A DNA stretch of 17,165 nucleotides from Victivallales bacterium (GTDB taxonomy: Bacteria; Verrucomicrobiota; Lentisphaeria; Oligosphaerales; Oligosphaeraceae), in assembly GCA_900769285.1 (NCBI GenBank), contig CAAGGB010000345.1, positions 1 through 17,165 of the forward strand. Direction: 5' to 3'. Under the pieces are notes generated by a model. It was not told the DNA's origin and searched no databases. It was given only the letters and a program-made list of their open reading frames with translations. Made by a program: the position numbers and the translations under genes. Positions 1-8,045 of the stretch are shown here, piece by piece (positions within the stretch are counted from its first letter, which is position 1; each line of letters begins with the position of its first letter).

Positions 1-1808
1 AAATGGTCGGTGAAGTAGTCGGTGTCGGTGGCGACGAGGGTGCCGGAGTAGAGTTCGCGGATGGTGTGGGCGGGCTTGGGGAGGCGGATGGTGACGTCGG
101 CCTCCTCGGCGCGGTGGGCCATGAGGAGTTCGGGCGAGGCGCAGAAGACGGTCTGGTCGTCGTCGGCGTAGAGGTGGACGCCGGCGTCCTGGGCGAGCTG
201 GCGGAAGCGCTGTCTGTTGAGGAGCGTGGGCTGGTAGCAGGCGGCGGTGAGGGTACCGGAGGGGAGGGTGGCGCGATGGAAGTCGGCGGTCTCGGGCGGG
301 CAGCCGGCGAGTTCGGCGGCGAGGTCGGGGTCGAGATGGCCGTCGTGGTCGAGGCCGGGCGGGAGCATCCAGAGGACGGCGTTTCCGGGCTTGAGGACAT
401 GGGCGCGGAGCCACTGGAGCCGCGTGTCGTCGAGGCAGGATGGGTTCTGGAAGATGAAGAGGCGGTACTGGTCGGCGCCGTCGTGGATGAGGTCGTCGAG
501 GGTGGCGTTGTCGAAGGGGACGCCGTAGGTGTAGAGCGTCTGCCGGAAGGACCAGGCGAGGTTGGCGATGCCTGGTGCGTGGCGGTTGATGTGGTAGCTG
601 GCGTGCGGGTCGAAGACGAAGACGGCCTGTGCGGCGGAGCCGGAGGAGGTTTGGCAGTGCTGGCTCCAGATTTCGCGGGAGCGTCGGAGGGCGTCGCGGA
701 TTTCGGGTGTCTTGTAGGACTGCCCCCAGATGTTGAACCACCAGGTGGAGAAATGGTGGACGAGGCAGAGTCCGGTCTCGCGTCGGACCATGGCGACGTC
801 GGCGGCGGTGGTGTCGGGCTTGACCCAGATGCCGCCCTCGAGGGCGATGTCGGGCGAGACGTGTCGGTTGGAGGTGGTGGTTAGCCGGTCGTTCTCGTGG
901 ATGAAGCCGAAGCCGAAGCGTCTGTCGGTGCGGTAGACGGTGGTGTAGCCGCTGGCGGAGCCCATCTGTGGGGCGCAGTTGCAGGCGGCGCCGATGAGGA
1001 AGTCGGGCGGCTGGGTCTGGAAGAGCCGTTCGCAGTCCATCTGTCCGGTGGGGAGCATGGCGTGGACGTGGCCGAAGAACATGCCGAGTCGGACGTCGGG
1101 GCGGGTGTGCTGCCGCGCCTCGCGGACGAAGTGGATGGCGAGGTCGGTGGTGAGCTCGTTGACGTAGCGGAGCCACTGGATGAGGTGGCGGTCCTGGTCG
1201 GGATGGTAGAGCCAGGGGTAGGGCGCGGAGGAGGAGCGCAGCTCGTCGGCGCGGGGGATGGGGAGGAGTGGGAGCTGCCGCTGGCGGCACCAGTCGGGGT
1301 AATGGGCGGTCTTGAGGCTGGAGGGCTTGGCGTTGTCGGCCTCGATCCACTCCTGGGTGCGTCCGCAGGCGAGGACATAGGCGATGATGCGGTCGGGCCA
1401 GTTCGTCTCGCAGTGGTCGAGGAAGGTGTGGAGGTAGGCGGTGACCTGTCGGCGCCATTCGGGATGGAGGGAACAGGAGCTGACGTCGTAGAAGGAGTCG
1501 ATGGAGAGGCGTCGGGCGAGCCAGAGCGGCGAGTTGAGGTCGACGAGGACGATGAGCCTGGCGTTCGGGCAGTGGCGGAGGATGTCCCGGAACTGGCGGT
1601 CGACGAGGGCGAAGTCGTAGGTGTCGTCGTAGCGCCAGACGTTGGGGTAGTTGGTGTAGGGTTCGCCCAGGGAGTTGGTGGTGTTCATGGGCGAGACGCA
1701 GACGGCGTCGACGCCGATGTCGGACATGAAGTCGAGCGTCTCCCAGTCGGCGTTGAGGTGGGGGCCGTAGGGGGGGCGGAACGCGAACAGGGGACGGTCA
1801 AAGTCCAT
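1..1808 (-). CDS. Beta-galactosidase-like glycoside hydrolase, 3' end cut by window edge
   Basis: The frame is open from an ATG at 1808 to the window edge (602 residues) without a stop. The first ~380 residues read as a TIM-barrel glycosidase of the GH-A/GH42-like type: an opening with FRPPYGPHLN, a strand ending LIVLVDLNSPLWLARR (84-100), a candidate acid/base Glu153 in TQEW, and a candidate nucleophile Glu305 in FIHEND. Residues ~395-485 resemble the glutamine-amidotransferase-like domain that follows the barrel in GH42 enzymes (VFVFDPHASYHINRH; YRLFIFQNPSCLDD). Residues ~560-602 look like the closing beta domain, so probably few residues are missing. No signal peptide is visible, so a cytoplasmic role on imported oligosaccharide is likely. 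It lies 33 bases after the phosphodiesterase gene, with AGGA eight bases before the ATG, and is probably in that operon. Fold and general class are fairly sure; family and substrate are not. Confidence 0.65.
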   Translation of the reverse strand, partial: MDFDRPLFAFRPPYGPHLNADWETLDFMSDIGVDAVCVSPMNTTNSLGEPYTNYPNVWRYDDTYDFALVDRQFRDILRHCPNARLIVLVDLNSPLWLARRLSIDSFYDVSSCSLHPEWRRQVTAYLHTFLDHCETNWPDRIIAYVLACGRTQEWIEADNAKPSSLKTAHYPDWCRQRQLPLLPIPRADELRSSSAPYPWLYHPDQDRHLIQWLRYVNELTTDLAIHFVREARQHTRPDVRLGMFFGHVHAMLPTGQMDCERLFQTQPPDFLIGAACNCAPQMGSASGYTTVYRTDRRFGFGFIHENDRLTTTSNRHVSPDIALEGGIWVKPDTTAADVAMVRRETGLCLVHHFSTWWFNIWGQSYKTPEIRDALRRSREIWSQHCQTSSGSAAQAVFVFDPHASYHINRHAPGIANLAWSFRQTLYTYGVPFDNATLDDLIHDGADQYRLFIFQNPSCLDDTRLQWLRAHVLKPGNAVLWMLPPGLDHDGHLDPDLAAELAGCPPETADFHRATLPSGTLTAACYQPTLLNRQRFRQLAQDAGVHLYADDDQTVFCASPELLMAHRAEEADVTIRLPKPAHTIRELYSGTLVATDTDYFTDH

Positions 1809-1841
1809 GGTGCTGTCCTGGGGTGGATTGGGGGTTGCGGG

Positions 1842-2588
1842 TCAGTGCCAGGCGATGTGGCGTTCGTTGAGGAGTGGGCAGATGACGTCGGGGCAGTTGG
1901 TGGTGATGGAGTCGCAGGTGGTTGCGAGGGCGCGGTCGAGCTCGTCCGGGGTGTCGACGGGGTAGAGGTCGACGGTGAGTCCGCGTCGCTGGAGGTCGGC
2001 GACGGCCTCGGGTGTTGCGTCCCTGGTCCAGAGGCAGAGCTTGTTGACGAGCGTCTCGGGCGGCTGTCCGAGGGGGATGGGGACGTAGCTGTCGGGGAAG
2101 CCCTGGAGGAGGAGCGTGGGCTCGAGCTGGCGCAGGAGCTGAAGCTGGCGGTAGTGGAAGGAGAGGATGAGGCAGCGGTCGAGGATGGCGTGTCGGCGGC
2201 AGGCGTCGAGGGTCAGGCGGGTGCAGGCGTCGTCGTCCTCCTTGAGCTCGATGAGGGCGAAGGCGTCGGGGCGGGCGCCGTAGATGGCGTCGAGCGTCTC
2301 GTCGAGGGTGGGGATGGCGGTGTGGGCGAATTCGGGAGCCTTCCAGGCGCCGAAGTCGAGGGCGCGGAGCTCGTCGAGGGTGAGGTCGTGGACGGAGCCA
2401 TGGCCGTTGGAGCAGCGCTCGAGGGTGTGGTCGTGGGTGACGACGAGGCGTCCGTCCCGGGTGGGGTGGACGTCGAACTCGAGGGTGGCCAGTCCGAATT
2501 CGAGTGCCTTCCGGAAGGAGACGAGGGTGTTCTCGGGATAGCGCGAGCGGAAGCCGCGGTGCCCGACGACGGTGAGGGTCTTGGTCAT
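1842..2588 (-). CDS. Glycerophosphodiester phosphodiesterase, cytoplasmic (UgpQ-like)
   Basis: A 248-residue protein, the normal size for a single GDPD domain. It hydrolyses glycerophosphodiesters to glycerol 3-phosphate and an alcohol. The family signature is complete: HRGFRSRYPENT at 10-21 (catalytic His10, Arg11), LEFDVHPTRDGRLVVTHDH at 36-54 (metal ligands Glu37, Asp39; second catalytic His52), and IELK with Glu114. The C-terminal half keeps the usual VDLYPVDTPDELDRAL and SITTNCPDV strands, though the consensus GVDGIITD is altered. There is no signal peptide or membrane segment. The ATG at 2588 begins MTKTLTVVGHRGF, directly at the first strand; the open frame continues upstream but that extension is arginine-rich shadow sequence overlapping the dehydratase gene. 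No clear Shine-Dalgarno precedes it. Its link to the sugar-acid genes is by position only. Confidence 0.9.
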   Translation of the reverse strand: MTKTLTVVGHRGFRSRYPENTLVSFRKALEFGLATLEFDVHPTRDGRLVVTHDHTLERCSNGHGSVHDLTLDELRALDFGAWKAPEFAHTAIPTLDETLDAIYGARPDAFALIELKEDDDACTRLTLDACRRHAILDRCLILSFHYRQLQLLRQLEPTLLLQGFPDSYVPIPLGQPPETLVNKLCLWTRDATPEAVADLQRRGLTVDLYPVDTPDELDRALATTCDSITTNCPDVICPLLNERHIAWH

Positions 2589-2616
2589 GGGCGTAGAGGG
2601 AGGGGCCGGGATGGGG

Positions 2617-2649
2617 CGCCCCGGCGCACCTGGGGAGGGCGCCGGGGCG
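2617..2649 (-). terminator. GC-only hairpin between the dehydratase and phosphodiesterase genes
   Basis: CGCCCCGGCGC (2617-2627) and GCGCCGGGGCG (2639-2649) are perfect 11-base inverted repeats around an 11-base loop. The hairpin sits 19 bases past the dehydratase stop and 28 bases before the phosphodiesterase start. No T-run follows on either strand, so it is not a canonical intrinsic terminator. It could instead attenuate transcription or protect the 3' end of the upstream message. The pairing is seen directly; the role is inferred. Confidence 0.45.
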
Positions 2650-2668
2650 TGTGTGTGGGGGGGGCGGT

Positions 2669-3844
2669 CTAGTCGTTGACGATGCGGTAGTAGAAGTCCG
2701 CGTCGGGCGGGCGGATGTTGGTGAGGTCGCCGCGGTAGTGCCGGAGGTAGGTCGGGCTGAACGGATGCTTGAGGATTTCGTCCTCGTTGAGCTCGATGCC
2801 GAGTCCGGGTCGGTCGGGGATGACCATTCTGCCGTTGTGGACGGTGAGGTCCTCGTCGCAGATGAGTCGTCGGTAGGGGACGTCGGTCATCATCATCTCG
2901 AGCATGACGAAGTTGGGGACGCAGGCGGCGAGCTGGAGTGTGGCGGCGTTGGCGACGGGGCCGGAGGGGTTGTGGGGGCAGAAGCCGATGTGCCGGGCCT
3001 CGGCCTCGGCGCCGAGGAGCCTCATCTCGAAGAGTCCGCCGGCGTGTGAGATGTCGGGCTGGATGTAGTCGGTGCAGTTGAGGTCGAAGAACTGACGGTA
3101 CTCGTAGCGGTTGTAGAGCCGCTCGCCGGCGGCGAGTGGGACTCTGACGCGCTCCTTGACCTCGCGGAGTCCGTCCTTGTCGTCTGGTGGGATGGGCTCC
3201 TCGAACCAGAAGATGTCGAAGTCCTCGAGCCGCTGTCCGATGCGGACGGCGGTGGGGATGTCGAAGCGCCCGTGTCCCTCGATGAGGAGGTTGACGTCCT
3301 CGCCGACGGTCTCGGCGACCTTGGCGACGCACTCCATGGCCTGGTTGAGGTCATGCTTGGAGATTTGCTGCCAGGCCTTGCCGAAGGGGTCCCACTTGCA
3401 GCCGGGGAAGCGTCGGTCGCGGAGCTGGCGCGCCTTCTCGGCGAATTCGTCGGGCGTCTTGGCGGGTGAGAACCAGCCGTTGACGTAGATGGGTATCTCG
3501 TCGCGGACCTTACCTCCGAGGAGCTGGTAGACGGGGACGCCGAGGGCCTTTCCCTTGATGTCCCAGAGGCACATCTCGACGCCGGCGAGGGCGCTCATGA
3601 GGACGGGTCCGCCGCGCCAGTAGGCGTCGCGGTAGCAGTCGTGGCGGAAGGCCTCGATGTTGTGCGGGTCCTTGCCGATGAGGTAGTGCTCGAGGTCATG
3701 GATGGCGGCCTCGACGGTGTGCTCCTTGTATTCGAGCGTGGCCTCTCCCCAGCCGTGGATGCCGGCGTCCGTCTCGACCTTGACGAAGACGAAGTTGGTC
3801 CTGAAGGCGTGGCAGAGGAAGGTGCGGATGGCGGTGACTTTCAT
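2669..3844 (-). CDS. Sugar-acid dehydratase, enolase superfamily (galactonate/mannonate dehydratase-like)
   Basis: A 391-residue enzyme of the mandelate racemase/muconate lactonizing family, nearest in motif to D-galactonate dehydratases, which turn an aldonate into a 2-keto-3-deoxy acid with Mg2+. An N-terminal capping domain (1-~115, including GIHGWGEATLEY and WDIKGKALGVPVYQLLGGK) precedes the barrel. Visible active-site elements are Lys150 in CKWDPFG, Glu189 and His191 in LLIEGHGRF, Glu215 in FWFEEP, Glu241 in AAGERL, and His291 in CPHNPSGP. E. coli DgoD has Asp where this protein has Glu189. The ATG at 3844 is the natural N-terminus (MKVTAIRTF), although no Shine-Dalgarno is evident. It lies 48 bases after the SDR gene, which could supply the aldonate or lactone. 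Exact substrate is not predictable from sequence alone. Confidence 0.88.
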   Translation of the reverse strand: MKVTAIRTFLCHAFRTNFVFVKVETDAGIHGWGEATLEYKEHTVEAAIHDLEHYLIGKDPHNIEAFRHDCYRDAYWRGGPVLMSALAGVEMCLWDIKGKALGVPVYQLLGGKVRDEIPIYVNGWFSPAKTPDEFAEKARQLRDRRFPGCKWDPFGKAWQQISKHDLNQAMECVAKVAETVGEDVNLLIEGHGRFDIPTAVRIGQRLEDFDIFWFEEPIPPDDKDGLREVKERVRVPLAAGERLYNRYEYRQFFDLNCTDYIQPDISHAGGLFEMRLLGAEAEARHIGFCPHNPSGPVANAATLQLAACVPNFVMLEMMMTDVPYRRLICDEDLTVHNGRMVIPDRPGLGIELNEDEILKHPFSPTYLRHYRGDLTNIRPPDADFYYRIVND

Positions 3845-3892
3845 GGCTTGTTCTGCGGTGCCGCTAGTGGGCGTGTGGTGCGTGGGAGTGGC

Positions 3893-4633
3893 TCAGGGCG
3901 CGAAGTAGACGCCGCCGTTGACGTTGATGGTCTCGCCGTTGACGAAGCCGTTGTTGCAGGCGAAGATGACGGCGTCGGCGATCTCCTCGCTGGTGGCGGC
4001 CCTGCGGACGGGGATTTCGGCGGTGGCGCGGTCGATCTGCTCCTGTGTGAGTCGCTTGCCGATGTTCTCGGTGACGACCATTCCGGGGCAGATGGTGTTG
4101 GCGGTGATGCCGTAGGGCGCACCGTTGTAGGCGAACGAGCGGGTGATGCCGTGCATGCCGAGCTTGGAGACGCCGTAGGCGACCATGTGGGGCTCGGCGG
4201 GGATGAAGGAGCGCACGGAGGCGATGTTGATGATGCGGCCAAAGCGGTTCTCCCTGGCCTGCTTGAAGAACTCGTAGGTGCAGAGGTAGGCGCCCTTGAG
4301 GTTGACGTCCATGACCATGGACCACCACTGGCCCTCCGTGTACTCCGGCTTGCGGAAATAGGGGTCGATGCGGGCGTTGTTGACGAGGATGTGCAGCGGC
4401 GCCAGGCGGGCGATCATGGCGGCGACGGCCTGCTCGTCCGTGACGTCGCAGATCTCGACGGAGGCCTTTCCGCCGTTGGCGACGATTTCGTCGGCGACGG
4501 CCTGCGCCTTGGCGGGGCTGTGGGCGCAGTTGACGATGACCTCGGCGCCCTCGCGGGCGAGCTCCAGGCAGATGACGCGGCCGATGCCCTGCGAGCCGCC
4601 GGTGACCAAGGCCTTCATTCCAGCGAATTTCAT
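3893..4633 (-). CDS. Short-chain dehydrogenase/reductase, probable sugar or polyol dehydrogenase
   Basis: A 246-residue classical SDR, an NAD(P)-dependent oxidoreductase. The Rossmann motif TGGSQGIG is at 11-18, the catalytic tetrad is Asn111 (DVNLKG), Ser139 (NIASV), Tyr153 and Lys157 (YGVSK), and ICPGMVVTE closes the cofactor pocket at 181-189. The usual NNAG motif reads NNAR at 85-88, an uncommon change next to the cofactor. I start at the ATG at 4633 rather than one 45 bases upstream, because AAAGGGGAAACCACC before it provides a ribosome binding site and the extra 15 residues (SIAPNHSHSKG) fit no SDR N-terminus. Position just ahead of the sugar-acid dehydratase suggests oxidation of a sugar or reduction of a keto intermediate. 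FabG-like acyl reductase is an alternative that sequence alone does not exclude. Confidence 0.9.
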   Translation of the reverse strand: MKFAGMKALVTGGSQGIGRVICLELAREGAEVIVNCAHSPAKAQAVADEIVANGGKASVEICDVTDEQAVAAMIARLAPLHILVNNARIDPYFRKPEYTEGQWWSMVMDVNLKGAYLCTYEFFKQARENRFGRIINIASVRSFIPAEPHMVAYGVSKLGMHGITRSFAYNGAPYGITANTICPGMVVTENIGKRLTQEQIDRATAEIPVRRAATSEEIADAVIFACNNGFVNGETINVNGGVYFAP

Positions 4634-4718
4634 GGTGGTTTCCCCTTTGCTGTGAGAGTGGTTGGGTGCGATGGACATATGTATGGAGGAGGACGAGATG
4701 GGTGTGGGGGCGGTGCGG

Positions 4719-6488
4719 TCAGCGCCGGGCGGCGCGGCCGCGCACCTTGGCCAGGGCCTTGCCGACGGTCCACTGGAACATGAGGCGCGGCTCCTCCAGG
4801 CGCAGGAGCCAGGCGCCGATGGCGTAGGCGGCGAGGCCCGCCAGGCCGGCGACGCCGATGTGGACGACGAGTCGGATGCGCGAGACGGCCTTCAGCGCGT
4901 CCGCGGTGCCGCTGTCGGCGACGGCGGCCAGTCCGCTGGGGAGGATGGCGTCGACGCCGCGCAGGGCGGCCCAGGCGGCGGCGGCGACGAGGACGGCGAG
5001 GAGGAGCGTGCGGGCGAGGAAGGCGAGCGTCTGGGCGCCCTCGAACATGGGCGTCGAGCGCCGCAGGTGGAGGATGAGGAGCAGGCTCTTGACGAAGCGC
5101 GAGGCGACGAAGCCGAGGGAGACGGTCAGGAGCGCGCCGCGGGCGTCGACGCCGACCATGACGATGAGTACATACGAGATGATGACGGAGAGGAGGCTGG
5201 AGGCGATGCCGATGACGGTGACGGCGACGGTCTTCTCGTCGGCGAAGGCGCCCTGCATGAGGACGCACTCGATGGCGGCGACGGGGAGGACGAGGCTGTA
5301 GCAGATGGTGGAGAGTCCGGCCATGGAGGCGACCTCGACGCCCGTCTTGCCGCCGGCGAAGATGAGGACGGTGAGGGGGCCGCCGACGACGAGGATGGCG
5401 GCGGAGACGGGGATGAAGACGGCGAGCAGCAGGCGGCAGGAGTTGCCGATGACCTTGCCGAGCTCCTGTCGGTCGTTCTTGTTGACGAGCTCGCAGAGGA
5501 AGGGGAAGAGGGCGATCTGGAGGGCGTAGGGGACGAGCCACTGGATGGTGGTGAAGAGCTTTCGCCCGAGGTCGTTGGCCTTGACGACGGCCTCGTAGTT
5601 GGGGATGTTGTCCCCGGTGAGGATGTAGATGTTGTTGAAGACGTCGCGGAATTTGGCGAAGAGGATGCCGGCGAGGAGCGGGAGCATGAGCCAGAGCATT
5701 CTGCGGAAGGCGTGGTTGCGCCAGTCGAGCGAGGGGCGGAGGAGGCGCAGCTTGCCGGCGAGGCCGCAGAGGTGCGTGAGGAGCTTGGCGACGCTGCCGG
5801 CGAGGATGCCGAGGCAGAGGGCGTTCAGGCCCATGTCCAGCTTCCAGCCGGCCACCAGGCCGATGACGATGCAGATTTTGGTGGAGGCGTCGCCGAACGC
5901 GGCGAGGAAGAATTTCTTGTAGCCGTTGAGGAGGACGTAGGTGGTGGAGCCGAGGGAGAGGAAGAGGAGACCGGGTGCGATGATGCGCAAGCCGTTGCGG
6001 AGGGGGATGTAGACGCTGTTGAAGTCGGCGAGCTGGGTCTGGTAGAGGGCGAGGGCCGCGGCGTCGGCGCCCTCGGGCGGCGGGGCGGGCGCGCGGAGCT
6101 GGGTGACGAGGCCGATGTAGGCGTCGGGGAAGCAGACGATGGAGGCGCAGACGACCAGCAGCAGGAGCGACTGGAAGGAGAGCGTCACGTTGGTGAAGCG
6201 CCAGGCGGCCTCCTCCGACTGCGAGTCCTTCTCCTTCACGAACAGCGTCAGGAAGGTGGGGCCGATGACCTCCTCGCCGATGAGGAACAGCGAGTTGAGG
6301 ATGGCGCCCATGGCGATGGCGATGATGGCCGTGTACTCGGCGTCGTCCAGGAACTGGGCGCAGCACTTGGCCTGTATCAGCCCCGCGAACTTCAGCAGGA
6401 TGTGGGCGATGCCGACGACGAAGCTGGCCTTGATGATGCGGTCGGCCAGGGACTTGCTCTTGGTGCTGGGGGCGCTGGGCTGGGACAT
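4719..6488 (-). CDS. murJ: MurJ/MviN-like lipid flippase, MOP superfamily
   Basis: A 589-residue polytopic inner-membrane protein with about 13-14 hydrophobic segments, the size and layout of MurJ, which flips lipid II for peptidoglycan synthesis. Family resemblance is clearest in the middle (TYVLLNGYKKFFLAAFGD near 185-205 and the FTTIQWLVPYALQIALFPFLCEL segment) and in GLSTICYSLVLPVAAIECVLMQGAFA. The first two helices are divergent: the arginines typical of MurJ TM1 and TM2 are not seen, and an Ala/Pro-rich insert (about 132-150) sits in a loop. A tail of ~30 residues (LEEPRLMFQWTVGKALAKVRGRAARR) is basic and presumably cytoplasmic. No good Shine-Dalgarno precedes the ATG at 6488, but a candidate promoter lies about 80 bases upstream. 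It could be an exopolysaccharide or other lipid-linked glycan flippase rather than the essential lipid II enzyme. Confidence 0.8.
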   Translation of the reverse strand: MSQPSAPSTKSKSLADRIIKASFVVGIAHILLKFAGLIQAKCCAQFLDDAEYTAIIAIAMGAILNSLFLIGEEVIGPTFLTLFVKEKDSQSEEAAWRFTNVTLSFQSLLLLVVCASIVCFPDAYIGLVTQLRAPAPPPEGADAAALALYQTQLADFNSVYIPLRNGLRIIAPGLLFLSLGSTTYVLLNGYKKFFLAAFGDASTKICIVIGLVAGWKLDMGLNALCLGILAGSVAKLLTHLCGLAGKLRLLRPSLDWRNHAFRRMLWLMLPLLAGILFAKFRDVFNNIYILTGDNIPNYEAVVKANDLGRKLFTTIQWLVPYALQIALFPFLCELVNKNDRQELGKVIGNSCRLLLAVFIPVSAAILVVGGPLTVLIFAGGKTGVEVASMAGLSTICYSLVLPVAAIECVLMQGAFADEKTVAVTVIGIASSLLSVIISYVLIVMVGVDARGALLTVSLGFVASRFVKSLLLILHLRRSTPMFEGAQTLAFLARTLLLAVLVAAAAWAALRGVDAILPSGLAAVADSGTADALKAVSRIRLVVHIGVAGLAGLAAYAIGAWLLRLEEPRLMFQWTVGKALAKVRGRAARR

Positions 6489-6566
6489 GAGGCGGACGAG
6501 GGGAGGGGGGAGGAGGTTTCGGGCGGGGCGGGAGGCGCGGCCATGGGCGCCGTCGGCTAGGGGGTT

Positions 6567-6594
6567 AGTGTATCGGCGGAACGGCGTTTTTCAA
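6567..6594 (-). promoter_or_regulatory. Candidate sigma70 promoter for the MurJ-like gene
   Basis: On the minus strand TTGAAA (6594-6589, five of six consensus bases) and TACACT (6572-6567, four of six) are separated by 16 bases. The start site would be near 6560, leaving a ~70-base leader before the ATG at 6488. The patch is locally AT-richer than its surroundings and falls in the 150-base gap after the MATE gene. No experimental support; assigned from consensus and spacing. Confidence 0.5.
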
Positions 6595-6638
6595 GGCGCG
6601 TGGCGGGCAAAAGTCCGCGTCGTGGGAGTGGGTGCGCC

Positions 6639-8000
6639 TCAGAGGTCGCGGGTGATGTTGCGCACCCACTGGTAACGGCGGTAGTGGAGGCAGACCCAGG
6701 GGATTTTGCCGACCTCGTCGAGGCAGGTGCAGGCGTAGCAGGCGAGGACGGGCCAGCCGAAGTGGAAGGCGCCGAGGAAGGCGCAGGGCAGGGCGATGCC
6801 GTACATGGCGACCAGGAGGCTGTAGACGTCGAAGCGGGTGTCGCCGCCGGCGGTGAAGATGCCGTTGATGACCATGGTGCAGAAGCTGCGCCCGATCATG
6901 TAGACGGAGAGGATGACGAACATGCCGACCATGTACTCGTGCGCCTGGGGCGTCAGCTTCATGGTGCGCGAGAGGATGGGGATGCAGGCGAGGGTGAGGA
7001 GGGTGCAGGCGAAGCCGACCACGAAGGCCAGGACGAAGACGCGGTCGCCGTAGCGGCGTCCCGTCTCCAGGCGTCCCGCGCCCAGCTCGTTGCCGATGAG
7101 GATGCCGGCCGCGCCGCAGAAGCCGTTGCAGAGGCAGCAGAGCAGGTCGCGGACCACGGCGGCGATGGAGTTGCCGGCCGCCGCGTCCGGCCCCAGGTGC
7201 CCCATCACGGCGGTGTAGGAGGTGAAGCCGCTGCCCCACAGCAGGCTGGCGCCCAGGATGGGCAGCGTGTAGTGCCAGAAGTCGCGGGACAGCGCGCGGT
7301 CCAGGCGCAGCACCGCCCGCGCCGTCAGCGGGATGAACGCGGGGCCGCGGCTGCCCAGGACGCACCAGGCCAGCTCCAGCACGCGGGCGCACACCGTCGC
7401 CAGGGCCGCGCCGCGCACGCCCATGGCCGGCGCGCCCAGCAGCCCGAAGATGAACACCGCGTTCAGCGCGATGTTCACCACGACCGCCGCCGAGCTGATC
7501 CACGCCGAGCGGCTCGCGTGGCCTGTCACGCGCATCACCGACAGATAGGACTGCGAGAACCCCGTCAGGAGGTACGACCAGCTGGCCACCGTCAGGTACT
7601 CGACGCCGAGGGACACCAGGGCCGCGTCGTGCGCGAACAGCCGCATCAGCGCCTCGGGCGCCAGCAGGCAGCCCGCGAAGAACGCCACCGAGACGATGGC
7701 GGACAGCCGGACGCTGATGCCGAAGATGCGCTCCAGCACCGCCCTGTCACCCTTGCCCCAGTACTGGGCGCCCAGCACCCCGACGCCGCCCGCGATGGCG
7801 AACAGCACCATGTTCTGGATGAACTGGACCTGCGTCGCCAGCGAGACGGCCGCCATCGAGTTCTGGTCGGATGCGCCCAGCATGGCCGCGTCGGCGGCCG
7901 CCACCAGCGCCAGCATCAGGCTCTGCAGCGCCAGCGGCAGGCTCAGCTTCAGGAATTCGCGGTTGAACGTGCGGTCACAGAACAGGTCTCGGAACGTCAT
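6639..8000 (-). CDS. MATE family multidrug/toxin efflux transporter
   Basis: A 453-residue inner-membrane protein with about 12 hydrophobic segments in two homologous halves, the standard MATE size and architecture. These transporters export cationic drugs or metabolites using Na+ or H+ gradients. Helix 1 begins LKLSLPLALQSLMLALVAAADAAMLG, the usual P..l..l.......D..mlG pattern, and GAQYWGKGDR, GDTRFD and ALNAVFIFG are typical loops. The second half opens with FWHYTLPILGASLLWGSGFTSYTAVMG. I choose the ATG at 8000 (MTFRDLF); a GTG at 8018 would add six residues and neither has a Shine-Dalgarno. It begins 45 bases after the toxin-remnant stop, so it may be transcribed from the antitoxin promoter. 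The substrate cannot be inferred. Confidence 0.9.
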   Translation of the reverse strand: MTFRDLFCDRTFNREFLKLSLPLALQSLMLALVAAADAAMLGASDQNSMAAVSLATQVQFIQNMVLFAIAGGVGVLGAQYWGKGDRAVLERIFGISVRLSAIVSVAFFAGCLLAPEALMRLFAHDAALVSLGVEYLTVASWSYLLTGFSQSYLSVMRVTGHASRSAWISSAAVVVNIALNAVFIFGLLGAPAMGVRGAALATVCARVLELAWCVLGSRGPAFIPLTARAVLRLDRALSRDFWHYTLPILGASLLWGSGFTSYTAVMGHLGPDAAAGNSIAAVVRDLLCCLCNGFCGAAGILIGNELGAGRLETGRRYGDRVFVLAFVVGFACTLLTLACIPILSRTMKLTPQAHEYMVGMFVILSVYMIGRSFCTMVINGIFTAGGDTRFDVYSLLVAMYGIALPCAFLGAFHFGWPVLACYACTCLDEVGKIPWVCLHYRRYQWVRNITRDL

Positions 8001-8045
8001 GGCAAAAGGTTGGGGCACAGGTGAGGCGTTTCAGGTGGCGGGGAG

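Noticed and set aside
2589..3332. N-terminal extension of the phosphodiesterase to 496 residues
   Set aside because: The extra part is arginine- and proline-rich shadow sequence overlapping the dehydratase gene; the GDPD domain begins right after the internal ATG at 2588.
4634..4718. CATATG-containing stretch before the SDR gene as a promoter
   Set aside because: No -10 box better than three of six with a matching -35 was visible; the gap may simply be intra-operon spacing.
6549..6590. CGCCGT/ACGGCG pairing followed by TTTTT, resembling a plus-strand terminator
   Set aside because: No plus-strand gene ends there and the loop is long. The same bases are better explained as part of the minus-strand promoter for the MurJ-like gene.
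8001..8018. GTG start for the MATE transporter six codons upstream
   Set aside because: Neither start has a Shine-Dalgarno, but the ATG at 8000 gives a usual MATE N-terminus and needs no rarer start codon. The choice is not certain.
3..8024. Very long plus-strand open frames opposite the minus-strand genes (for example 897-2672 and 4662-6560)
   Set aside because: Their translations are repetitive strings of Gly, Ala, Val, Glu and Asp with no domain pattern, and each lies opposite a well-recognised gene. High GC with biased third positions removes stop codons from the antisense frames.
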